DNA from: Bin87 sp965220055
Lineage (GTDB): Bacteria; Chloroflexota; Dehalococcoidia; Lucifugimonadales; UBA3495
NCBI GenBank assembly: GCA_965220055.1
Contig: CBDCPE010000004.1
Span: forward strand, 496,001-560,000
Direction: 5' to 3'
DNA length: 64,000 nucleotides
In this document: positions 1 through 7,913 of the stretch, in pieces
How the letters are laid out: every line of letters begins with the position of its first letter
How positions within the stretch are numbered: the stretch's first letter is position 1
Notes under the pieces: model-generated
What the model saw: only the letters and a program-made list of their open reading frames with translations
Databases searched by the model: none
What the model was told of the DNA's origin: nothing
Program-made: the position numbers and the translations under genes

Positions 1-444
1 GCCGTAGGCAACCCAGCGTGGCCGTCGGTCGTCGTAGGGTTCCACCTTGGCCCCGTCCGACAGCTCCAGATGGCGAAGTCTGAACTCACCGTGCTGGGGC
101 AGCCACAACTCCACCAACTTTTCGCCGGGTGGCAGGCCATCAAAGTGGAAACCGTCGCGCCCTTCCAGCGCACCCGAACCATGGAACTTCCCGTCGCAGT
201 ACAGGTCTATGGCGCTCGATTCCACCGCCGGTATAACTGCACCGCCCACCATCTCCGTGTCGCTGCGGAAGGATATACGCACGCCGGCCGGCATCGCCGC
301 CCGCTCCCGCAGCGCGTCAGGCGGAAACAGGACGCGATCCTCATAGGGAATGCGCCACGGCATCCGCCATTGGTCTGTGTTGTGAAACGAAATCGCCCCC
401 TGCCAGGTCAACCGGGGGTCGTCGGGTCGGATGTTTTGAGCCAT
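1..444 (-). CDS. SGNH/GDSL-type hydrolase, N-terminal part (cut by window edge)
   Basis: Only the first 148 codons are inside the window; the gene runs off the left edge on the minus strand. The translation begins MAQNIRPDDPRLTWQGAISF and has the beta-sandwich N-terminal module seen ahead of GDSL_3/SsfX3-type SGNH hydrolases, with PWRIPYE near residue 30, GVRISFRSD near 54 and a WLPQ segment near 116. The last residues, PRWVAYG, are where this family normally enters the catalytic block containing the nucleophilic serine, so the active site lies outside the window. The start is supported by GGAGG about 6 nt upstream of the ATG at 444. The likely role is an esterase or acyl hydrolase of unknown substrate. 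The family call rests on the accessory module only. Confidence 0.7.
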   Translation of the reverse strand, partial: MAQNIRPDDPRLTWQGAISFHNTDQWRMPWRIPYEDRVLFPPDALRERAAMPAGVRISFRSDTEMVGGAVIPAVESSAIDLYCDGKFHGSGALEGRDGFHFDGLPPGEKLVELWLPQHGEFRLRHLELSDGAKVEPYDDRRPRWVAYG

Positions 445-457
445 GGTGGTCCTCCGT

Positions 458-889
458 TCAGTGAGCGCCAAGTTCCACAAAAGGATTTCGTATTGTTAAT
501 CCCTCGATTCGCTGGCCGTCCTGCATATCTTCGCTGTAAAGGGTGGTGCATCCGGCTTCCAGTACCGCCGCCACGATGAGCGAATCGTAGAAACTGAACC
601 TGTATCTCGCCTGCACCAACAGGCCCCTTCGATACAGCTCCCGCGTCGGATACACCTGCCAGAGGGGAAAGAGTATCTCGTCTATCAATCGAGCAAGTTC
701 GTCCGAACTTGGGCTCAAGGCTCTACTAAGCACGTTCAGAGATTCCTGTACCACCTGATGACTGATGCAGCCGGCCTCGTTGTCCACATTTTGGTGGACC
801 AGTCGCTCAGCGCGCTGGCGCTTGACCGGATTGGTTTCGTCGAAAAGGTAAACAATGACATTGGAATCCAGAAAATTTTCAGCGCTCAT
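458..889 (-). CDS. vapC: PIN-domain ribonuclease toxin, VapC type
   Basis: This 143-residue protein has the PIN fold pattern. It opens with FLDSNVIVYLFDET, whose Asp8 is the first metal-binding acid, and carries later acids in YDSLIVAAVLEAG and in SEDMQDGQRI near residues 100-127. VapC toxins are Mg-dependent ribonucleases that usually cut initiator tRNA or 23S rRNA. The gene lies downstream of a small antitoxin-like gene and overlaps it by 11 nt, the usual VapBC order, so co-translation is likely. The length is normal for the family and nothing suggests truncation. The RNA target cannot be read from the sequence. Confidence 0.85.
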   Translation of the reverse strand: MSAENFLDSNVIVYLFDETNPVKRQRAERLVHQNVDNEAGCISHQVVQESLNVLSRALSPSSDELARLIDEILFPLWQVYPTRELYRRGLLVQARYRFSFYDSLIVAAVLEAGCTTLYSEDMQDGQRIEGLTIRNPFVELGAH

Positions 890-1133
890 TCATCTCGTCG
901 CGTGTGAACTTCCGCCCGCCGGTCTTTATGCTTTTTTGAAGCTCGTGAATGACCTCCATCGCGCGATCCGCCCGCCGTTTGCGCTCCTCCGGCGTCTCCT
1001 CCACTCGCTCGTCCCCGGCGTAGTCCTGCAGCCAGCCGCGCAACAGCTCGTCCAGCGTCGTATTCTCCCTGGTCGCCTTTCGAAGCCCGGCGTCCAGCAG
1101 GCGGTCTTCAATGCTCAGGTTGAGGCTCTTCAT
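879..1133 (-). CDS. VapB-like antitoxin
   Basis: This small 84-residue protein begins MKSLNLSIEDRLLDAGLRKA, resembling the N-terminal strand-helix-helix DNA-binding region of ribbon-helix-helix antitoxins. Its C-terminal half is highly charged (EERKRRADRAMEVIHEL), as expected for a toxin-wrapping tail. It precedes the PIN toxin gene and overlaps it by 11 nt. AGGGAG lies upstream of the ATG at 1133, and a TATAAT-like box lies further upstream at 1189-1194 on the minus strand. The expected role is neutralising the PIN toxin and autorepressing the operon. The family assignment comes mainly from size, position and the N-terminal pattern. Confidence 0.7.
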   Translation of the reverse strand: MKSLNLSIEDRLLDAGLRKATRENTTLDELLRGWLQDYAGDERVEETPEERKRRADRAMEVIHELQKSIKTGGRKFTRDEMNER

Positions 1134-1188
1134 TCGGCGCTCCCTTCCGGCGTTCCTGTCTCATCTTATTAGGGTTGCCAGCAGCCCC

Positions 1189-1194
1189 ATTATA
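1189..1194 (-). promoter_or_regulatory. Candidate -10 box for the VapBC-type operon
   Basis: On the minus strand the text reads GTTTTGTATAATGG, a perfect TATAAT about 55 nt upstream of the antitoxin start. No good -35 hexamer is visible at 16-18 nt spacing, so the call rests on the -10 match and position. Confidence 0.4.
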
Positions 1195-1333
1195 CAAAAC
1201 GTCCCTCGTTAAGGTGGCCCGGCGTTCTCCAACTGTGGAACAGCCCCGTGTTTTCAAGTATGATTGCGGAAACCCAGCAACCTGAACCCGCATTCTCCTG
1301 AAACCGAACACTCCTGAAGCAAGGAGGATATCC

Positions 1334-2881
1334 GTGAAGTATGACTACATCGTCATCGGCGCCGGCTCTGCCGGTTCCATCGTCGCTACCCGTTTGAGCG
1401 AGGACCCCAGCCGGTCCGTGTTGCTGTTGGAGGCTGGCCCCGACTACCCCAACTTTGACCACCTGCCCGATGAGGTCAAGTTCGGCTACGCCACCACCAC
1501 CGACGTGATGACCAGCGACCACAACTGGCAGTTCACCGGGCGCGGCACCGACAAGAACCCCGAAATCATGGTGCCCCGGGGCAGGGTCACCGGCGGCTCC
1601 AGCGCCATCAACGGCCAGATGTTCCTGCGCGGCGTGCCCGAGGACTACGACGGCTGGGCCGGCATGGGCAACGATCAGTGGAGCTTCCAGAACGTGATGG
1701 GCTGCCTGCGCCGGCTGGAAACCGACACCGACTTTTCCGACGACTTCCACGGCAACGACGGCCCCATCATCGCCCGCCGCTTCAAGCGCGAGGATTGGCT
1801 CCCGGCTCAGTCCGCCTTCTACAACGCCTGTCGCGCCTACGGCTTTGCCGACAGCCCCGACCACAACAGTCCCGACGCTTCCGGCGTCGGACCAACTCCC
1901 TACAACAACCCCAACGGCATCCGTTGGAGCACCGCCCTGGGCTACCTCGACACGGCCCGCCACCGCCTCAACCTGACCATTCGGCCTAATTGCACCGTCC
2001 ACCGGGTTCTCTTCGACGGCGATCAGGCCATCGGCGCCGTGGTCGAAACCGGCGGTGAGGTCTTCACCGTCGAGGGCGACCAGATCGTCCTCAGCGGCGG
2101 CGCCATCGCCTCCCCGCAGCTCCTGATGCTCTCCGGCGTGGGCCCTGCCGAACACCTGCGGAGCCTGGGCATCCCCGTGGTGCACGACAGCCCCGGCGTG
2201 GGTCAGAACCTCCGCGACCATCCCATCGTGCCGGTCACCTGGCGGACCAAACCCGGCCACGGCTTCGACGGCCTGGCTCCCCGCAGCCAGCTCTGCTTGC
2301 GCTACACGGCGGAGGGTTCCGACCTGCGCAACGACATGATTATGATCTTCTCGTCCTACGCCACGGAGCAGGTCATCCGGGGCGGTGCCCGCATGGAGCC
2401 AGTGGGCATCCGCGCGTCCGTTTCCATCTACCTGGCCGTGGGCGCCGGCGAGTTGAAACTGCAATCAACCGACCCTCACCAACAGCCTTCCCTGAACTAC
2501 AACTATCTCCAGGAGGAGTTTGACCGGAAACGATTGCGCGATGGCGTCCGCATCGCCGCTCAACTGGGCGAGCACGGCGATTTCGCGGACATCGTTCAGG
2601 AGCGGATTGAGCCGAACGACTCGGTTCTGGCGACGGACGAGGCCCTTGACGACTGGCTCATGGGTATCGTTTCCACTGCCCAGCACATCTCCTGCACCTG
2701 CAAGATGGGCCCCGCCTCGGACCCCATGGCGGTCGTCGACCAGTACGGCCAGGTCAAGGGCCTGCAGAACATCCGCGTGGTGGACGCGTCCATCATGCCC
2801 GACTGTATCCGCGCCAACACCAACGTCACCACCATGATGATCGGCGAGCGCGTCTCCGAATTCATCCTCCAGGGAAACTGA
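1334..2881 (+). CDS. GMC-family FAD-dependent oxidoreductase
   Basis: This 515-residue flavoprotein belongs to the glucose-methanol-choline oxidoreductase family. The ADP-binding motif GAGSAGS lies at about residues 8-14, followed by LLLEAGPDYP. A second flavin signature, PRGRVTGGSSAINGQM, is near residue 79. The C-terminal active-site region contains AQHISCTCKMG, VVDASIMPD and NTNVTTMMIGE. Family members oxidise alcohols to carbonyls. The start codon is GTG at 1334, chosen because AAGGAGGA ends 5 nt upstream. It is the first gene of a same-strand cluster with DUF1800, NHL and DUF1501 genes, and DUF1800 starts 13 nt after its stop. No signal peptide is visible, so it is probably cytoplasmic. 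The substrate is unknown. Confidence 0.9.
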   Translation: MKYDYIVIGAGSAGSIVATRLSEDPSRSVLLLEAGPDYPNFDHLPDEVKFGYATTTDVMTSDHNWQFTGRGTDKNPEIMVPRGRVTGGSSAINGQMFLRGVPEDYDGWAGMGNDQWSFQNVMGCLRRLETDTDFSDDFHGNDGPIIARRFKREDWLPAQSAFYNACRAYGFADSPDHNSPDASGVGPTPYNNPNGIRWSTALGYLDTARHRLNLTIRPNCTVHRVLFDGDQAIGAVVETGGEVFTVEGDQIVLSGGAIASPQLLMLSGVGPAEHLRSLGIPVVHDSPGVGQNLRDHPIVPVTWRTKPGHGFDGLAPRSQLCLRYTAEGSDLRNDMIMIFSSYATEQVIRGGARMEPVGIRASVSIYLAVGAGELKLQSTDPHQQPSLNYNYLQEEFDRKRLRDGVRIAAQLGEHGDFADIVQERIEPNDSVLATDEALDDWLMGIVSTAQHISCTCKMGPASDPMAVVDQYGQVKGLQNIRVVDASIMPDCIRANTNVTTMMIGERVSEFILQGN

Positions 2882-2894
2882 AGGAGGTCAACAC

Positions 2895-4310
2895 ATGGCA
2901 AACCGCGACATAGAACTCGTCGGCCATTTGATGCGGCGCGCCGGCTTCGGCGCGACCCGCGAGCAGTTGCAGGCCTATGCCGCCCACGGCTACGAAACCA
3001 CCGTCGAGCGGCTCCTCGACCACAGCAGCGAACAACGGATGGGCGACGATCTCATTCGCCGGTTCCATCCCGAGTTGTCCGGCATGTTGGGCACCCTGGG
3101 CTCCGGCGAGAACTGGCTGTACCGCATGGCCACCACCACCACGCCGCTGCGTGAGAAGGTCGCCCTGTTCTGGCACGGCATTTTCGCCACCGGTTACCCC
3201 AAGGTCATCCATGGCAAGGCCCTCTCCGACCAGGTCCGCATGTTCCGGTACCGGGGCATGGGGAACTTCAAGGACTTGCTGATCGAGCTGTCCAAAGACC
3301 CCGCCATGATCATCTGGCTGGACAACCAGGACAATCACAAGGATGCCATCAACGAGAACTACGGCCGGGAGTTGCTCGAGCTCTTCTCCATGGGCGTAGG
3401 CAACTACTCCGAGCAGGACGTCCAGGAATGCGCCCGTGCCTTCACCGGCTGGACCTTGGGCAACCGGGAGTACATGGAACTGCGCTCCATGCGCGACTCC
3501 GACTGGCCTTACGGCCGCATCTCATGGCATTTTGAGTTCCACGAGGAGGACCACGACTTCGGCGAGAAGGAGTTCTTGGGCCGCCACGGCCCGCTCAACG
3601 GCGACGACGTGGTGGACATTATCTGCCAGCAGGAAGCCACCGCCCGGTTCATCTCCCGGCACATGTACAGCTTCTTCGTCGCCGACGAGCCGCCCGTGCC
3701 CGAGTGGCCCTACACTGAACCCCAGGATCCGGCAGCCATCGACCTGCTGGTCCAGGCCTACTTCGACAGCGGCTACAACATCACCGCCATGCTGCGCACG
3801 CTGTTCAACTCCGATTTCTTCCGCGCTGAGGCGTCCTGGTATCGCAAGGTGAAGAGTCCCGTGGAACTGGTTGCCGGCGTGCTCCGCCTCACCGGCGAGT
3901 TCGACCGCCCTCGCAAGGAAATGATCGACCGCTACCAGCAGGCCGTCTTCATGGGCCAGTTCCTCAACAACCCGCCCAGCGTGGAGGGTTGGCACCAGGG
4001 TACCGACTGGATCGACACCGGCTCCCTGGTCGAGCGCATCAACTTCGCTTCCCAGCAACTTGGCGACACCGCCAAGCCTGGCGTACGCACCATGGTCGAG
4101 CGCATCGCCGAAAACTCGTCGGCCGTGTCGCCCGAAATGCTCGTCGATGCCTGCCTGGACCAGGTGGGCGCGATCACCGTCTCCGAGGCAACTCGCCGCG
4201 AGCTGGTCGACTTCGCCTCCGTGGTGGGTGCTCCCGACGACGCCGGCCACGGCCGGATTGCCGAGGTGCTGCAGATGGTGGCGTCAAGCCATGAGTTCCA
4301 GCGGGCGTAG
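2895..4310 (+). CDS. DUF1800 family protein
   Basis: This 471-residue protein matches the DUF1800 pattern. The N-terminal region has HLMRRAGFGATREQL, a middle region has LREKVALFWHGIFATGYPKV, and the central conserved block includes NENYGRELLELFSMGVGNYS and FTGWTLGN. A later segment reads FLNNPPSVEGWHQG. DUF1800 has no established biochemical role. Its genes are often found beside DUF1501 genes, as here, which suggests a shared function. AAGGAGG lies upstream of the ATG and only 13 nt separate it from the GMC gene, so they are probably co-transcribed. Many DUF1800 proteins are exported, but this one starts MANRDIELVGHLMRR without a signal peptide. Confidence 0.85.
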   Translation: MANRDIELVGHLMRRAGFGATREQLQAYAAHGYETTVERLLDHSSEQRMGDDLIRRFHPELSGMLGTLGSGENWLYRMATTTTPLREKVALFWHGIFATGYPKVIHGKALSDQVRMFRYRGMGNFKDLLIELSKDPAMIIWLDNQDNHKDAINENYGRELLELFSMGVGNYSEQDVQECARAFTGWTLGNREYMELRSMRDSDWPYGRISWHFEFHEEDHDFGEKEFLGRHGPLNGDDVVDIICQQEATARFISRHMYSFFVADEPPVPEWPYTEPQDPAAIDLLVQAYFDSGYNITAMLRTLFNSDFFRAEASWYRKVKSPVELVAGVLRLTGEFDRPRKEMIDRYQQAVFMGQFLNNPPSVEGWHQGTDWIDTGSLVERINFASQQLGDTAKPGVRTMVERIAENSSAVSPEMLVDACLDQVGAITVSEATRRELVDFASVVGAPDDAGHGRIAEVLQMVASSHEFQRA

Positions 4311-4318
4311 GAATAGCG

Positions 4319-4421
4319 AGAATCAGGATTTTCAGAATCATCGGATTTACAGGATTGGAGCCATCCTGTGGTGAAGAACACCCAATCCCGTAAATCCTTC
4401 AATCCGGCAAATCCTGCTTCT
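4319..4421. repeat. Imperfect 40-bp inverted repeat between DUF1800 and NHL genes
   Basis: The left arm (4319-4358) starts AGAATCAGGATTTTC and the right arm (4382-4421) is its imperfect reverse complement, reading AGAAGCAGGATTTGC on the opposite strand. Both arms contain GGATTTAC and GGATTGG. The loop is about 23 nt. AT content is higher than in the flanking genes. It resembles a dispersed palindromic or MITE-like element, or an mRNA hairpin that partly separates expression of the flanking genes. Confidence 0.7.
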
Positions 4422-4440
4422 GACGATTATCAAGGATGAA

Positions 4441-5499
4441 ATGACCATGACCTCAGTCCAAGACATACCGGAGATCAAGCTCCTCGAATACCGCATGACC
4501 CTGGGCATGACGACCATGGAGGGCCGGGGTTTCTACTATCCCACCGACACCGCCATTGCCGCAGATGGCCGGATGTATGTGGCCAACCGTTCGCTGGACA
4601 ACGTCACCCGCGGTGTGCGCGTCACCATGTGCGACATCGATAGCGAGTACTACGGAACCTTTGCGGCATACGGCGAGTCTCCTGGTCAGTTCATCTGGCC
4701 CTCGGCCTGCACCCTGGACAGCCGGGGCCGGGTTTATGTCAGCGACGAGCATTTGCACCGCGTCTCGATGTTCGATCGGGAAGGCGCGCTGCTGTCCCAT
4801 TGGGGCGAGCACGGCGCCGGCGAGGGCCAGTTGGATGCCCCGTCCGGCCTCGCCTTTGACGCCGATGACAATCTGTACGTCGCCGACACCTATAACCACC
4901 GCGTGCAGAAGTTCACCGCCGAGGGCCACTTCCTGGCCACCTTCGGGAGCGAGGGGGACGGCCCGGACCATCTGAAACTCCCCTGGGGCCTGACCCTCGG
5001 CGGCGACGGCAACGTGTACGTAGCTGACTGGGGCAACGACCGGGTCCAGAAGTTCTCCTCCGATGGGAAGCACCTGGCGTCCTTCGGAACTTCCGGTCGC
5101 GGCGACGGCCAGTTCCATCGCCCCTCCAGCGTCGCCGTGGGTTCGTCCGGCTATATCTACGTGGCGGACTGGGGCAACGAGCGGGTGCAGGTCCTGGACC
5201 CCGATGGCGGCTTCGTCCAGAAGCTGCGCGGCGAGGCCACGCTGTCCAACTGGGCCGCCAACTTCCTGGCGGTTAACGTGGAGGAGGGAGCAGCCCGCGC
5301 ACGGGCGGATCTGGAACCCGAGATCGATTACTTCGTGGACGAACCCCACGAGGAATCCTCCCACATCGAAAAGTATTTCTGGTCCCCCGTGTCGGTCAAG
5401 CTGGACCGTGAGGGGAACCTGTACGTCACCGAGAGCAACCGGCACCGCATCCAGGTGTACCAGCCGGCCCACGACCACGCCTCCTCTCCGTCATTGTGA
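4441..5499 (+). CDS. NHL-repeat beta-propeller protein
   Basis: This 352-residue protein is built of about six NHL-type repeats. The clearest are GRVYVSDEHLHRVSMFDREG, NLYVADTYNHRVQKFTAEG, NVYVADWGNDRVQKFSSDG and YIYVADWGNERVQVLDPDG at about residues 96-260, and a last one, NLYVTESNRHRIQVY, is near the C terminus. Between the fifth and last repeats there is a longer acidic insertion around residues 270-310. Such propellers bind proteins or ligands, and a few are lyases or lactonases. No signal peptide or membrane segment is seen. It sits between the DUF1800 and DUF1501 genes and may be an accessory or enzymatic subunit. A second ATG lies two codons in at 4447. Confidence 0.85.
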   Translation: MTMTSVQDIPEIKLLEYRMTLGMTTMEGRGFYYPTDTAIAADGRMYVANRSLDNVTRGVRVTMCDIDSEYYGTFAAYGESPGQFIWPSACTLDSRGRVYVSDEHLHRVSMFDREGALLSHWGEHGAGEGQLDAPSGLAFDADDNLYVADTYNHRVQKFTAEGHFLATFGSEGDGPDHLKLPWGLTLGGDGNVYVADWGNDRVQKFSSDGKHLASFGTSGRGDGQFHRPSSVAVGSSGYIYVADWGNERVQVLDPDGGFVQKLRGEATLSNWAANFLAVNVEEGAARARADLEPEIDYFVDEPHEESSHIEKYFWSPVSVKLDREGNLYVTESNRHRIQVYQPAHDHASSPSL

Positions 5500-5564
5500 G
5501 CGTAGCGTGGCAATCTCGTCTCAGCCGACTCGGCCCCATCAGACCCGAACAGGAGGATAGCCCG

Positions 5565-6692
5565 ATGACTTCCACCAAGAAGGAAAGGTCGGTAGTGGTG
5601 ATTGAGCTCCAGGGCGGCAACGACGCCCTGAACACCGTCATCCCCTACAACAACCCGCTCTACTACGACTTCCGCAACAACGTGGGCATCCCAGAGGGCG
5701 ATGTGCTGCACCTGGACGGCGAGGTCGGCTTCAACCCCAACCTTTCCCCCGTCAAGCACCTCTGGGACCAGGGCAATTTCGCCGTCATCAACGGCATCGG
5801 TTATCCCAATCCCAACCGCTCCCACTTCCGCTCTCGCGACGTCTGGTACACGGCCGAGTCCGAGAAGATCGGCGCCGAGGGCTGGCTGGGCGCGGCCATC
5901 CGTGACCTGGACGCCCGAGGCGAGAACGTCCTCACCGGCGTCAACTTCGGCCGCGGTCTCCCCCGCGCCATGGTCTGCAAGGGCGTTCCCGTCGCGTCGG
6001 TTGCCAACCTGGAGACTTACGGCCTGATGCCCGACATCCAGGACGAAAAGTCCCGCCAGTACGCCCTGGAGGCCTTCAGCCGCATCTACGGCCCCACCGA
6101 GAGCAAGGATATTGTGGCTCAGGTTCTGTCCGAGACCGGCTCCAATGCCCTAAAGGGCGCTGACCGGCTGCGCACTGCGCCGGATCTCTATTCGTCCTCG
6201 GTGGAATACGCTGACACCCCCATCAGCCAGTCGCTGAAGAATATGGCGCAGGTGATGTCCGCCGACCTGGGCACCCGCATCTTCTACACCCAGCACGGCA
6301 GCTTCGACACCCACAGCAACGAGCTACTGGCTCACGCCAAGCTGTGGACCGACGTGTCCACCGCCATCGCCGACTTCACCAGCGACCTGGAGGAGCACGG
6401 GATGCTCGACGACACGCTGATCCTGGTCTTCTCCGAGTTCGGCCGGCGCATCAGGGACAACGGCGCCGGCACCGACCACGGCTCCGGAGGCGTGGCCTTC
6501 GTCATTGGCGGCTCAGTCAACGGCGGCCTCTACGGTGAGTACCCGTCCCTGCGCCCCGAGGATCATTCGGAAGGGGACCTACACTTCACCAACGACTTCC
6601 GCTCCACCTACGCCACCATCCTCAACCGGTGGCTGGAGCTCGACCCCATCCCCATCGTCCACGGTGACTACGAGCAGTTCGCCTTCCTGTAG
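5565..6692 (+). CDS. DUF1501 family protein
   Basis: This 375-residue protein shows DUF1501 signatures. VVVIELQGGNDALNTVIPY lies at the N terminus, followed by FAVINGIGYPNPNRSHF, and FSEFGRRIRDNGAGTDHGSG near the C terminus corresponds to the metal-site region of this alkaline-phosphatase-like (sulfatase-like) family. I place the start at 5565, where AGGAGGA lies 7 nt upstream; the frame is open back to 5496 but that part looks non-coding. DUF1501 proteins usually carry a Tat signal of 30-40 residues. It is absent here and the protein begins directly with the core strand, so a cytoplasmic form is likely. Its usual partner DUF1800 is encoded two genes upstream. Confidence 0.85.
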   Translation: MTSTKKERSVVVIELQGGNDALNTVIPYNNPLYYDFRNNVGIPEGDVLHLDGEVGFNPNLSPVKHLWDQGNFAVINGIGYPNPNRSHFRSRDVWYTAESEKIGAEGWLGAAIRDLDARGENVLTGVNFGRGLPRAMVCKGVPVASVANLETYGLMPDIQDEKSRQYALEAFSRIYGPTESKDIVAQVLSETGSNALKGADRLRTAPDLYSSSVEYADTPISQSLKNMAQVMSADLGTRIFYTQHGSFDTHSNELLAHAKLWTDVSTAIADFTSDLEEHGMLDDTLILVFSEFGRRIRDNGAGTDHGSGGVAFVIGGSVNGGLYGEYPSLRPEDHSEGDLHFTNDFRSTYATILNRWLELDPIPIVHGDYEQFAFL

Positions 6693-6716
6693 GCAAAGTC
6701 GTCATACGGCAAAGAT

Positions 6717-6744
6717 GTAGGGGCGAATGATCATTCGCCCCTAC
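6717..6744. repeat. Perfect 28-bp palindrome, copy 1 of a three-copy family
   Basis: The left half is GTAGGGGCGAATGA and the right half is its exact reverse complement. It lies 25 nt after the DUF1501 stop and could form a strong RNA hairpin ending that cluster. Related 28-bp elements occur at 9059-9086 and 25856-25883. Confidence 0.85.
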
Positions 6745-6799
6745 TCGCATATCCACTGAAAGGCAATATCGACGGTACCGTTTGCTTATCGATGATGGT

Positions 6800-7825
6800 A
6801 TGCAGGCGAGCTTCCGCCATTGGGGCAAGAAATACATGCGTGACATCCAATATCCTGAAGCATACGAGAAGCCTTATCGTCGGGTCCATGTGTCGGCTCT
6901 CACTCGTGACAAGCGTGGGGGGCCTCATTATTGCTATGGGTGCGATGGAGAAATGGTTGCCCGGCTGGGGGACGTCAATACGCACCATTTTGCCCACAAA
7001 CCTCCATGGATTGAAAAATGTAATCCCGACAATGCGTTGCACCGAGCAGCACAGGCAAACATATTGGAAGGGTTCGCAGATGCGGCTGAAAACGGCAAAT
7101 CATATCTTGCAGGGTTCCCGTGCATGAGCAAAGGCTGCCCTAATGCAGTAGAAGTCGACATCGCCACTGCAGGAGCAACGATTGTTGCAGAACGTGGTGT
7201 CGTCCAAGGCACAAGGGCAGATTTAGTGGTTTACGGTGCAAGTTGGATCGGCAATATGCGGGTACCGTTGGTGATCGAGGTTGTGGTGACGCACGACTTG
7301 GAAAAAGCCACGTTGGAAAGGTACGAAGATGCAAAGATTCCAGTCATCAAAGTCAAACCTCATTGGGATGATTTGGAGAGTTTACGTCATGCCGTCATAG
7401 GATATGACACGGTCAATGTTCCTCCAACGGAATGCGAGGTTTGTGAATCCATCACAACACAAGAGGAGGCCCGAAAACTCCAAGAGGAATCAGCACGTCA
7501 AACAGTGCTCCGTGAGTATGAGAGAGGGCAAGAGGACGCTCGAAAACTCCGCGAGGACCCAGCATACCAAGTGGTGCTTCGTAAGTACGAGAGAGCACAA
7601 GAGGAAGCCCGAAAGCTCCGTGTGGCCCAAACACTGCGGGAGGAGGAAAAACGGATAGAGGCCGAAAAGCTCCGACAAGAAGAAGAACGGGTAAAGGCCC
7701 AAAAGCTCCGAGAAGAGGAAGAAAGAATACGAGGGATACTACAGGTACCAGAGGGGGGCCCACTGCTAGCGAAGTTCCATGCGCTTTTGCGCGCACAACA
7801 GGACGGAACGATATGGCGGAGGTAA
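6800..7825 (+). CDS. CoiA-like nuclease-domain protein with coiled-coil tail
   Basis: This protein of about 341 residues has a zinc-finger-like N terminus (HYCYGCDGEMVARLGD followed by HHFAHKPPW) and then a PD-(D/E)XK-like core. The core has ALHRAAQANILEGF, ADLVVYG and VIEVVVTHD, matching the CoiA-like arrangement. CoiA in Gram-positive bacteria promotes recombination during transformation. From about residue 215 the protein becomes a long charged coiled coil with repeated ARKLREE/ARKLRED units. The ATG at 6800 is used; the frame is open to a TTG at 6782, and neither has a clear ribosome-binding site. Codon use is more AT-rich than in its neighbours, suggesting acquisition by transfer. No competence genes are nearby. 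Confidence 0.6.
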   Translation: MQASFRHWGKKYMRDIQYPEAYEKPYRRVHVSALTRDKRGGPHYCYGCDGEMVARLGDVNTHHFAHKPPWIEKCNPDNALHRAAQANILEGFADAAENGKSYLAGFPCMSKGCPNAVEVDIATAGATIVAERGVVQGTRADLVVYGASWIGNMRVPLVIEVVVTHDLEKATLERYEDAKIPVIKVKPHWDDLESLRHAVIGYDTVNVPPTECEVCESITTQEEARKLQEESARQTVLREYERGQEDARKLREDPAYQVVLRKYERAQEEARKLRVAQTLREEEKRIEAEKLRQEEERVKAQKLREEEERIRGILQVPEGGPLLAKFHALLRAQQDGTIWRR

Positions 7826-7913
7826 GACCCGTTGAATTTCAATTTTGCCACTGAATTCCGACCGTCGTTGGGGATACTAACGACCTCATCATCCATGAGC
7901 ACACGGGACGCTA

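Noticed and set aside
1190..2464. Long minus-strand open frame antisense to the GMC oxidoreductase gene
   Set aside because: Its translation is low-complexity Gly/Ala/Val/His without motifs, as expected from the reverse of a GC-rich gene, and the plus strand has clear family signatures.
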